From Lachnospiraceae bacterium (GTDB lineage Bacteria > Bacillota > Clostridia > Lachnospirales > Lachnospiraceae), in the NCBI GenBank assembly GCA_015057435.1, contig SVEJ01000018.1, positions 1 through 55,841 on the forward strand: 55,841 nucleotides of DNA, read 5' to 3'. Position numbers and translations under genes: made by a program. Under the pieces are notes generated by a model, which had not been told where the DNA came from, made no database searches, and saw only the letters and a list, made by a program, of their open reading frames with translations. This document shows, piece after piece, positions 35,853-42,589 of the stretch; the first letter of the stretch is position 1, and each line of letters starts with the position of its first letter.

Positions 35853-37730
35853 ATGAACCTACTAAAGAAATTAGATCTGACACCAAGAAAAGTCATTCCT
35901 GCCACAATCGCCATCATTGTATCATCTATCATCATCATGATTGGATATTACTTTGGTACAAAGTTGCTTACCGGCATTTCGGTTCCAAAAGACTTTATTG
36001 AGGAGGATATAACGCTTGAAGCTGTATTAGCAGATGAAACCGCAGAGAATGAAGCATCTCTTAATATGATGTTGTCTCATCTGAAAATCATTTCTAAGGA
36101 TCGCCATACAAGCAATTCAGAGGAATTACAGTCCGTTCGCGAATATCTTTGCCAACAATTCGAGCAAATGGGATATGAATATGAAATCATTGAAGATTCT
36201 TATGAGGGAAAAGAACTTGCTGTCTTGGACATGCAACATATCATGGGATTAAGCAGAGAAGATGCCCTAGATGAGAAAGAACGCAAATCGGGAAATTTCA
36301 AGCATTTCTACAGCGAGCATTACAAAGAAAACTACGAAGACGATGAAATACTTCCTGTAAAGCATCTTTTCGTAAAAGTCACTCCTGAAAACATTTCCAA
36401 CGAAAAAGTCTTGCTTATTATGTGCCATTACGACAGTTCGCGTTCTAGCGCAGCTGCAGGAAATGGCGGAATGTCCGTAGCAAGTGTTTTGGAATCCATG
36501 CGGTTGTTACGTAACCAGGAACTTGTACGTCCTGTGTATTTCTGGTTTTCAGACGGCGAAGAAATCAGTCTCCTCGGTGCAGAAACTTTGCTAAAGACAC
36601 ATCCGGAATTCGTGGATAATGTAGAATATGTTTTGAATTTTACAGGGTATGGTTCTGAAGGCAATCAGTTTTTGATCAACACAAATCAATATAACAGTGC
36701 CATGTTAGAGCATCTAAAAAATGCAAATACAAACATTGCAGCATTTAGCCTATTCAAAAACGGATTTAACAAATGGGGTGCCGATTCCTACCGCAATGTA
36801 TTAAAACCTGCCGGTTTTCAAGGTCTTGATTTTGCGGCAATTGTTGACTCTAACGAATACTATAATACAATGCACGACTCTGTCGAGAACTTGAATCGAA
36901 ACTATGCATATGCTACTCTCACGAACATTACTGAGCTTATTACTTATTGTGCTACAACCGACACAAACAACATGAAATTATCAGGCGGCACAACATCCGA
37001 TAGTGTGATATCAGATCGCGATACAATATTATTCACACTGCCATTTTTTAAGCAAGTAACAGTTCCGGCTAAGAAATTGCAGATAATTCAATTTATCATC
37101 CTTGCTGTATTGGGATTGCTTGTTCTCATTTTGCAAAAAACAACGAACATGGTAAAAACCGAGACGAATACATCCGAATTCACTGCTTATATCGTTGGCT
37201 CATTATTGGCAGTCATTCTATGTGCTTACATTCCGAATCTAATTGGAATTCAGATGGTAGACTGGAGCATCCGCGGCTTTTTCTTAATACCGTTTTCTTT
37301 TGCGGCACTATACATTTTTACAAAAGTACTTGGCCACAAAAAAGGTGAAGTCGGAACATTCTGGTGTCTGTTTATATTCCTTGGCATCTTGAGCATCCTG
37401 ACGACCTTATTCATTCCTGAATTGTCTTATCTGTTCGTTGCTGCATTGATTGTCTTAATTCTGTTAGAATTATTCATCGCATATACGAAAACAATCCTAC
37501 AGACAATTCTTGTGCTACTCATTATAATTCCTTGCGGTGCATATATTGTAGCACTATTTGCAACATGGCAAGTCATTGCATACACAACCGTAGGACCAAC
37601 ATTGTTTGGTGCGCTGTTCTTAATCCTCATGCCGCCGTTTTGTGTCATATACCACGGTATAAATGCCGCAATCACAGCAGCAATGAAACCGGAATTTCGA
37701 CCGAATATGGGCATAACAAAAACAGAATAA
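35853..37730 (+). CDS. M28-peptidase-like membrane protein with lost metal ligands
   Basis: 625 residues from the ATG at 35853, with GGAGG 8 bases upstream. One N-terminal TM helix (IPATIAIIVSSIIIMIGYYFG) is followed by an extracytoplasmic M28 aminopeptidase-like domain (about 55-365) and then about seven or eight TM helices to the end, as in Fxna-like M28 proteases. Of the five metal ligands, the His in CHYDSS (192) and the Glu pair in DGEEISLLGA (236-237) remain. The bridging Asp is Asn204 (AAGNGG), the second Asp is Thr264 (LNFTGYG), and the last His is Asn338 (YNTMHD). It is probably catalytically inactive. See findings. Confidence 0.82.
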   Translation: MNLLKKLDLTPRKVIPATIAIIVSSIIIMIGYYFGTKLLTGISVPKDFIEEDITLEAVLADETAENEASLNMMLSHLKIISKDRHTSNSEELQSVREYLCQQFEQMGYEYEIIEDSYEGKELAVLDMQHIMGLSREDALDEKERKSGNFKHFYSEHYKENYEDDEILPVKHLFVKVTPENISNEKVLLIMCHYDSSRSSAAAGNGGMSVASVLESMRLLRNQELVRPVYFWFSDGEEISLLGAETLLKTHPEFVDNVEYVLNFTGYGSEGNQFLINTNQYNSAMLEHLKNANTNIAAFSLFKNGFNKWGADSYRNVLKPAGFQGLDFAAIVDSNEYYNTMHDSVENLNRNYAYATLTNITELITYCATTDTNNMKLSGGTTSDSVISDRDTILFTLPFFKQVTVPAKKLQIIQFIILAVLGLLVLILQKTTNMVKTETNTSEFTAYIVGSLLAVILCAYIPNLIGIQMVDWSIRGFFLIPFSFAALYIFTKVLGHKKGEVGTFWCLFIFLGILSILTTLFIPELSYLFVAALIVLILLELFIAYTKTILQTILVLLIIIPCGAYIVALFATWQVIAYTTVGPTLFGALFLILMPPFCVIYHGINAAITAAMKPEFRPNMGITKTE

Positions 37731-37736
37731 AATAAT

Positions 37737-37790
37737 AAGCCTGATGCTTCGGATGTTCATCCTTTACCAAATATCCGAAGCATCAGGCTT
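37737..37790. terminator. strong bidirectional terminator
   Basis: Perfect 18-bp arms beginning AAGCCTGATGCTTCGGAT (37737-37754) and its complement at 37773-37790, with TTTTTTATT after the stem on the plus strand and AATAATAAG before it. It separates the convergent M28-like and chromate transporter genes. Confidence 0.92.
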
Positions 37791-37821
37791 TTTTATTCCT
37801 CAAAATATATCCATATTATAT

Positions 37822-39276
37822 CTACATCATAACAACAATCGCAATCACCGCTGTTACCACAAGGTTCACAACCAACGTCAACATCGTATTAAGCTTAAAT
37901 TTGTTAACCAGGATAAAATCCACAATATATCCGGCAAGCAAACCTACCAAAATAACGCTACCTGATATTCCAAGACCATCTGACAAATTCACACATTGAT
38001 TACATAACGAAATCATGATATTTAATAACAAGCCCGCTATGACCGGTGTAATCCACTTACTGATTGTCTGAAAAATATTAAGCTTAATCAATGCATCATA
38101 AAGATAATATACTGCACTCACAAATCCGCAAGATGCAGCAACACTCGTCACAAATCCTACAATTGCAAACATCATACCGGAAAACACTGTACCACCAACA
38201 TTTTGTCCAATGTAGTATCCAACTCCTGTCAGCGTTTTACAAAGAATTGATCCCGGTAAAATATTAACAACCGATACGAGTTGTCCAAAAAACTGTTGCT
38301 CTGTAATCATTGCACCTTCGACAAAGATACCTTCTGCAATTGTAAGGTAGGCATCACCACCACCAAAGGACATAATTACAGACAGGGCACTCTTTCCAAT
38401 ATACGAAAGTACCTCCGGGTGCTGTAACGCAACTGCGCCTCCGATGATTCCCACGGCAGCCAACCAAACAACTAAATCTTTCACCACTGCCTTCAAATCG
38501 ACATTCACATCTTTCTTACTCTTCATAAAGCTTGATATGAGACCATATAGGGCAAAACCAATCATCAATAAAATATCAATCGTAACTACAAACGATGGTA
38601 TCACATCTTTTGCAACGCCTGTTCCAAGGAGATAAATTCCACCCAAAAGCAACGTAACAATCAAATGCTTTGCTGAATATTTCCCCCTTGTATAAAACGC
38701 GAAGAAAAAGACCAAAGCCAATAATTGTATCGTTGATACATAAACAAGTGGAGGATGTTCAATGCCCAATAACCGATTCAAATTCTTCCCTCCGACCAAA
38801 AGAAAAACAGCAAAAATGACAATTAATGTTTTTATAGATTGCCCTTTCCCTTGCTTAATTCCTTTTTTATAAACGGTATGTATATATTGCATAAGCAATA
38901 ACATAATAAACGCTGATACACCAATTGTCATGAATTCCACAAAGCGTAAGACTTCATCTTGTACCATCGAAAATGCAGTCAGTAAAAGAAGTGTAAGTAA
39001 CGCTCCCGGAAAAGCAATTCCTACAGATCCCAAAAGCATTCCTTGCCAGCCAAAATTACGTCGTCCGAAAGAACCTGCTATCTCAACCGGCAATGCGCCC
39101 GGTGTAATGCTGGCCACAACGACATCTTTGTTATAATTCTCTTTTGTATCAAATTGATGTTTGTCAACAACTTCTGACTCAATAACAGGAATGAGAATGC
39201 TGCCGCCGCCAAAACCGATACAGCCAACTTTTGTCATTGTCAAAAAATATTGAAGCAAACCTTTCTTTTTTTCCAT
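37822..39276 (-). CDS. chrA: chromate transporter (CHR family, two fused halves)
   Basis: About 484 residues: two homologous halves, each with about six TM helices, as in long-chain CHR proteins. The first half has the motif GFGGGSILIPVIESEVV, and the second has SFGGGDAYLTIAEGIFVEGA. The N-terminal ITPGALPVEIAGSFGRRNFG segment matches ITPGP-type motifs of the family. Characterised members export chromate by antiport. In gut anaerobes the physiological substrate is not known. ATG at 39276 is preferred over the one three codons earlier. Promoter with TTGACG lies upstream. Confidence 0.9.
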   Translation of the reverse strand: MEKKKGLLQYFLTMTKVGCIGFGGGSILIPVIESEVVDKHQFDTKENYNKDVVVASITPGALPVEIAGSFGRRNFGWQGMLLGSVGIAFPGALLTLLLLTAFSMVQDEVLRFVEFMTIGVSAFIMLLLMQYIHTVYKKGIKQGKGQSIKTLIVIFAVFLLVGGKNLNRLLGIEHPPLVYVSTIQLLALVFFFAFYTRGKYSAKHLIVTLLLGGIYLLGTGVAKDVIPSFVVTIDILLMIGFALYGLISSFMKSKKDVNVDLKAVVKDLVVWLAAVGIIGGAVALQHPEVLSYIGKSALSVIMSFGGGDAYLTIAEGIFVEGAMITEQQFFGQLVSVVNILPGSILCKTLTGVGYYIGQNVGGTVFSGMMFAIVGFVTSVAASCGFVSAVYYLYDALIKLNIFQTISKWITPVIAGLLLNIMISLCNQCVNLSDGLGISGSVILVGLLAGYIVDFILVNKFKLNTMLTLVVNLVVTAVIAIVVMM

Positions 39277-39345
39277 TAAATACAATCAAATTCCTTCATC
39301 GGAAAGAATCTTTTCCTTTCTCATCCTAATCGTACATTCTTTTAT

Positions 39346-39375
39346 ATTGTACAATTATACCCTACTTTTCGTCAA
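39346..39375 (-). promoter_or_regulatory. promoter of the chromate transporter gene
   Basis: Minus strand TTGACG (39375-39370), 18-base spacer and TACAAT (39351-39346). GTACA/TGTAC arms around the -10 could be an operator. The -35 overlaps the 3' end of the preceding gene. Confidence 0.55.
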
Positions 39376-39953
39376 TCGAAATCAGCAGGCAAACGATATG
39401 ATTCCATATCATATATTTCAATCAATTTGCTTCCGCAATATACCGTATAATATGAATCCCCAATTTCTGTAGAATAATACACATCATTCGAAACTGATTT
39501 CTTTCCGCCTTCTTCAAAGATAAGATAATAGCTCCTCCATCCGGTTCCACCCTTAGCTCCATATCTATATTTACTATCCATATCACAAACTGTTCCCACA
39601 CAAACTTCCGCTTTATTCATTGCTATCGGAACTGCATTAATCAATGCTACTCCCAAAAAAGCGGTTCCTAAAAGAGCAGTAATGAGCATTTTATTCTTAT
39701 GACTTTTATCAAAATCATGATAGTACCCATACAAATAATTAGCGATTGCCAACAAATAGAATACGCAACTGAACGCACAAGTTACACTTAGGGCGTCCGC
39801 AAACTTTTGCAGTCTTAAAATCTCCAAAAAATCCTCCGAAAGAACCTCGCCGGTCACATCAGTCCCTAAAAACAGAGCGATTCCTTCTCCCAACAATACA
39901 ATCAGTGTACAAACAATGAATACCACCAATATCGGATGTTCCTTTAGTTTCAT
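39372..39953 (-). CDS. small membrane protein with C-terminal extracytoplasmic domain
   Basis: 193 residues from the ATG at 39953, which has GGGAGGAG upstream (the open frame runs further up without a ribosome binding site). Three TM helices (PILVVFIVCTLIVLLGEGIA, ALSVTCAFSCVFYLLAIANY, LITALLGTAFLGVALINAVP) are followed by about 75 residues outside, beta-rich with Tyr (GGTGWRSYYLIFEEGGKKSV). I do not recognise a family with confidence. It lies 97 bases downstream of the reverse transcriptase stop on the same strand and could be co-transcribed with it. Confidence 0.6.
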   Translation of the reverse strand: MKLKEHPILVVFIVCTLIVLLGEGIALFLGTDVTGEVLSEDFLEILRLQKFADALSVTCAFSCVFYLLAIANYLYGYYHDFDKSHKNKMLITALLGTAFLGVALINAVPIAMNKAEVCVGTVCDMDSKYRYGAKGGTGWRSYYLIFEEGGKKSVSNDVYYSTEIGDSYYTVYCGSKLIEIYDMESYRLPADFD

Positions 39954-40023
39954 CGTTCTCCTCCCGTATTTCTTAATATTTTTACTTCTGTTTATTGTAC
40001 AAATCAATACCGTCTTTCGTTTC

Positions 40024-40050
40024 AAAAAAAAACATAAATTTCTGCTTTAT
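40024..40050 (-). terminator. weak terminator-like hairpin after the reverse transcriptase
   Basis: A 5-bp stem ATAAA/TTTAT is followed by U9 on the minus strand. The stem is too weak to be sure of termination. Confidence 0.3.
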
Positions 40051-41279
40051 TAATCACATTCAATAACAGAATCAGCATAATCCTTATCATAATAAGCGTG
40101 TACCAGATTCCGATATCCCCATTTCTTCATCTGTGCATAAGAAATCCTATAATTACCCTTGTTATGCTTTCCGGTTACACAATAACGAATATATCGTTGC
40201 ATATATTCGTCAACTTCTTTCAGTCCATTCGCTGTAGTCAAATTAGGAAAGAACCATCTGCTCCATGAAAACTCCGTTGCTGCATCCCTCACAAAAAACT
40301 TGTAATTCATTGCTTTTATAAAACCCTTAGCAGCATGTTCTCCTGTCAAACCTTTCTTCCTTGCCCAACGTCGAAGCGCCTCTGCTTTTCGTTTGATTTT
40401 TTTCTTAATCTTTACCTTTGTGTGATAGGCCAAATCCACTCTCCCATCAATATAAGAAAATCCAAGATATTCCCAGCATTCACCCGGCTTACTTAATTGC
40501 AGTTTGTCAAAATTTAATTCCAAACAATGTTCTTTAATCTTATCAAACAACGCACAGCGTAGTGCTTCTAATTCTTCTAAAGTATCCGCAAACAGCATAA
40601 TATCATCCGAATATCGAAAATACAAAACGCCTTTGTTTTCAAAAAAGTGATCCACTTCTGATAAATAGACATTTGCAAAAAAAGGAGAAATCGGTGTTCC
40701 TGCCATTGCACCTCGTTTTTCTATCACAATTTCATCACCAACAATCGCTTTATCTGCCCGCAAAAGATTTTCAAACAAATGATACAGATTACAATCAGCA
40801 TCTTGCAAAAAACTTAATTTCTTTAACAGTAATTCTACGTCAATGGAATTAAAGTAGTTACGAATATCTACCTTCAAACAATACTTTTCACTGATATTAC
40901 GTGTTGTTCGGATACGCATAACGGCATCTTTTACACCATATTGTCTGCGAAAAGCATAGCAGTTCATCGCAAATCGAGAATCATATCGATAAAGCTGATA
41001 TGCTATCATTTTCAGTATCATATTAAAATCTTCCGGATAAGAATAGACAATTCTTTTTTTCTGTACGCCTTCTTTGTTGATTTCTTTTTTTACCGGTATC
41101 GGTACTTCATATTCCGGCAAGCGCAACGTTTGCAAAATCGGCAAATATCGTCTCTCTCGTATATAAAGCGAAAGCCACTCTTGTTCTTGTTTTGACAAGT
41201 GATGTTTCTCTATCTTATATTGTAAAAAAGCCTGCCATTCTTCTGGCAGGGTGACTGTTTCTAAAATATTCATACGCAT
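40050..41279 (-). CDS. stand-alone reverse transcriptase (YSDD), type unassigned
   Basis: About 409 residues. RT motifs in order: basic RT1 (QKKRIVYSYPEDFNMILKMI), RT2 (NCYAFRRQYGVKDAV), RT3 with catalytic Asp138 (CLKVDIRNYFNSID), RT4 (RGAMAGTPISPFFANVYLSE), RT5 YSDD at about 223-226 (LYFRYSDDIMLFA), RT6 (LELNFDKLQLSKPGE) and RT7 (CWEYLGFSYIDGR). The C-terminal about 130 residues are a basic thumb-like region (VKIKKKIKRKAEALRRWARKK) ending WGYRNLVHAYYDKD. No HNH or maturase domain, Cas1 fusion or protease is attached. Start is ATG at 41291, 41279 or 41273, with no strong ribosome binding site. A structured RNA element lies directly upstream. Retron motifs (NAxxH, thumb VTG in its usual context) are not seen. 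Function is unknown: defence or repair are the known roles of such RTs. Confidence 0.9.
   Translation of the reverse strand: MRMNILETVTLPEEWQAFLQYKIEKHHLSKQEQEWLSLYIRERRYLPILQTLRLPEYEVPIPVKKEINKEGVQKKRIVYSYPEDFNMILKMIAYQLYRYDSRFAMNCYAFRRQYGVKDAVMRIRTTRNISEKYCLKVDIRNYFNSIDVELLLKKLSFLQDADCNLYHLFENLLRADKAIVGDEIVIEKRGAMAGTPISPFFANVYLSEVDHFFENKGVLYFRYSDDIMLFADTLEELEALRCALFDKIKEHCLELNFDKLQLSKPGECWEYLGFSYIDGRVDLAYHTKVKIKKKIKRKAEALRRWARKKGLTGEHAAKGFIKAMNYKFFVRDAATEFSWSRWFFPNLTTANGLKEVDEYMQRYIRYCVTGKHNKGNYRISYAQMKKWGYRNLVHAYYDKDYADSVIECD
41224..41250 (-). terminator. intrinsic terminator inside the reverse transcriptase coding start
   Basis: On the minus strand CCTGCCA-GAAGAA-TGGCAGG is a perfect 7-bp GC-rich stem with a 6-base loop, followed at once by CUUUUUUA. 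It spans about codons 10-19 of the RT frame (T-L-P-E-E-W-Q-A-F-L). It would end transcripts coming through the upstream structured RNA, leaving only read-through for the RT. See findings. Confidence 0.65.
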
Positions 41280-41322
41280 TTGTCCAAGCATAATAGTGTT
41301 CTTACTTCTTCTTACTACAACA

Positions 41323-41506
41323 ATTAATAAAAAAGGAAAGAGAAAACGCTTTGAAGGAATGAAAGCGTGCTTCATTCTACCGGACTGAACATATTTCCGC
41401 CACCTGCAAGACTTACATGAAATATGCTTTGCCCTCCACAGGTATAACAACTGTTATATTTCTCTTTCCTTTGTATTAATTTCACAAAGAAGCAACTGTT
41501 CTTTGT
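41323..41506 (-). ncRNA. candidate structured RNA upstream of the reverse transcriptase
   Basis: Terminal arms AAAGGAAAGAGAAA (41332-41345 on the plus strand) and its perfect complement (41459-41472) enclose 113 bases. The pairing resumes with ATTAATA/TATTAAT (41323-41329, 41474-41480) after a 2x1 internal loop, for 21 bp in all. Inside are TATAACA-GT-TGTTATA (41443-41458), GAATGAA/TTCATTC (41357-41377) with an alternative ACGCTTT/AAAGCGT (41346-41368), and interleaved ACCTG/CAGGT plus CATATTTC/GAAATATG that would form a pseudoknot (41390-41443). An 8-bp hairpin ACAAAGAA/TTCTTTGT (41484-41506) lies just outside. Position and enclosing stem recall the a1/a2 arms of retron msr-msd RNA or the ncRNAs of DRT systems. 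Transcription is not shown. Confidence 0.55.
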
Positions 41507-41538
41507 AAAACTAAAACCATCCTAAATAACAATATTGA

Positions 41539-41559
41539 TTGTAATCTATCACATTACAA
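41539..41559. promoter_or_regulatory. 7-7-7 dyad upstream of the RNA/RT unit
   Basis: TTGTAAT-CTATCAC-ATTACAA is a perfect inverted repeat with 7-base arms and spacer, overlapping the stop codon of the 183-aa gene. There is no U tract, so it looks like an operator or a -35 region (minus-strand TTGTAA, then a poor AATATT at 17 bases). Confidence 0.4.
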
Positions 41560-42102
41560 ATAACTTGCAATTCGTTCCTTTATGTATGCTGACTCATTCG
41601 GCAAATACTCAAAAAAGTCAAGCATTGGTATATCATATCGTTTACAATAATCCAACACTTCCCGATTCACAGCTCGATTATATTCTGAATATTCCTTCCA
41701 TAAGCGAATATACAACTTACATACTCCATCCTGATAGATTCCGTAAGAAATCGGAGCCGGCTGCTTGTATCCATTCGTTCTTCCCCGTGTATAAGCATCC
41801 TGTCCGTAGCCCTGTTCAAGTTCTTCCACCGATATCATGTTCTTAAGTTCATATGAACCATTACTTTCTAAGATTTCTTTCAATTTCACCTCAAATAATG
41901 CATGCTTTCCATGTTCTTTTACTGCCTCGGCAGCCTGTGAAAGTTTATCAACCTGACGATTCACGACCGGTGTTACATTCTCGTCTACCATTTCCCGAAT
42001 CTTACTATTCACTGCAGTTGATACAGAATCACTCACCGCATTCGTGATGGTTCTTGTTGCCTCTCTTGTCACATTACGAACAATTCTGTCAAATAATCCC
42101 AT
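41554..42102 (-). CDS. uncharacterised 182-aa soluble protein
   Basis: Starts at the ATG at 42102, with GGAGG 7 bases upstream (an earlier in-frame start lacks one). The N-terminal third is an amphipathic helix region with many Thr/Val/Arg residues (FDRIVRNVTREATRTITNAV), then a charged coil (VDKLSQAAEAVKEHGKHALF) and a mixed alpha/beta C-terminal half with GYGQDAYTRGRTNGYK, then SYGIYQDGVCKLYIRLWKEY and LDFFEYLPNESAYIKERI. No family is recognised. No signal peptide or TM helix. It has its own promoter, sits upstream of the structured RNA and RT on the same strand, and no terminator with a U tract separates them. Confidence 0.65.
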   Translation of the reverse strand: MGLFDRIVRNVTREATRTITNAVSDSVSTAVNSKIREMVDENVTPVVNRQVDKLSQAAEAVKEHGKHALFEVKLKEILESNGSYELKNMISVEELEQGYGQDAYTRGRTNGYKQPAPISYGIYQDGVCKLYIRLWKEYSEYNRAVNREVLDYCKRYDIPMLDFFEYLPNESAYIKERIASYL

Positions 42103-42181
42103 TACAGTTCCTCCTACGCACATAATCTTCTACACATATTATAATTAGATTTTACTAGGAACACAATATTCCTTCTCTCAA

Positions 42182-42210
42182 ATTCTAACAATTCAAATCC
42201 GTCAAGTCAA
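42182..42210 (-). promoter_or_regulatory. promoter of the 182-aa protein gene
   Basis: Minus strand TTGACT (42210-42205), a spacer of exactly 17 bases and TAGAAT (42187-42182). This is one of the best sigma-A matches in the window. Confidence 0.7.
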
Positions 42211-42240
42211 CAATAGGCAGGATATCCAAGTCCATACTAC

Positions 42241-42274
42241 AAAAACAGGACTGTGGCAACAGCCTCAGCCCTGT
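42241..42274 (-). terminator. terminator of the sigma/anti-sigma unit
   Basis: On the minus strand ACAGGGCTGAGGC-TGTT-GCCACAGTCCTGT pairs with one A-A mismatch and one wobble, then UUUUU. It closes the transcript that includes the remnant at 42286-42585. Confidence 0.85.
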
Positions 42275-42285
42275 CAGACAACACA

Positions 42286-42585
42286 CTATCGAATTGTAAT
42301 TATATTGGTTGCATCTACACTTTCAGCATTACTTCCCCGGGCATTCACATAGATTACAACTCCTTCGGCAGTATCATTTGCAACAAATGATTGTCCATCC
42401 TTGCTCATCTGTATGACTGAATAATACTTCTCAGAGACCGACATTTTCACCGTATAATCTCCTTCACATTCCACGTCGAACAAATCTGAAACCTGCACAG
42501 TATCTCCTACCCTTATCTCAACCTGTGATATTGGTGTAACCTTCGGTGTTTCATCAAGATATTGCTTGTCTTTTATTATAATACA
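42286..42585 (-). pseudogene. open-frame remnant of a beta-rich secreted protein tail
   Basis: The frame is open from just after the anti-sigma stop to 42286 (about 99 codons) but has no ATG. The first usable start is a GTG at 42498 without a good ribosome binding site. The product (VEIRVGDTVQVSDLFDVECE, then SVIQMSKDGQSFVANDTAEG and VVIYVNARGSNAESV) looks like one Ig-like/BIG2 module such as those ending other secreted proteins here. A -10-like TATAAT near the start of the frame is noted. It may be the surviving 3' end of a larger gene, or a short real gene starting at 42498. Confidence 0.45.
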
Positions 42586-42589
42586 TCAT

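Noticed and set aside
41291-41450. Longer N-terminus of the reverse transcriptase starting at a TTG at 41450
   Set aside because: The extension runs through the structured RNA, is basic/aromatic without domain character and has no ribosome binding site.
40050-41480. Canonical retron
   Set aside because: The upstream RNA arms fit, but the RT lacks the NAxxH motif and the typical retron thumb context, and no effector gene is fused or clearly adjacent. Kept as retron-like only.
39954-42250. Group II intron
   Set aside because: The RT has no maturase/HNH part and I saw no domain V-like hairpin or exon-binding layout downstream. The RNA is on one side only.
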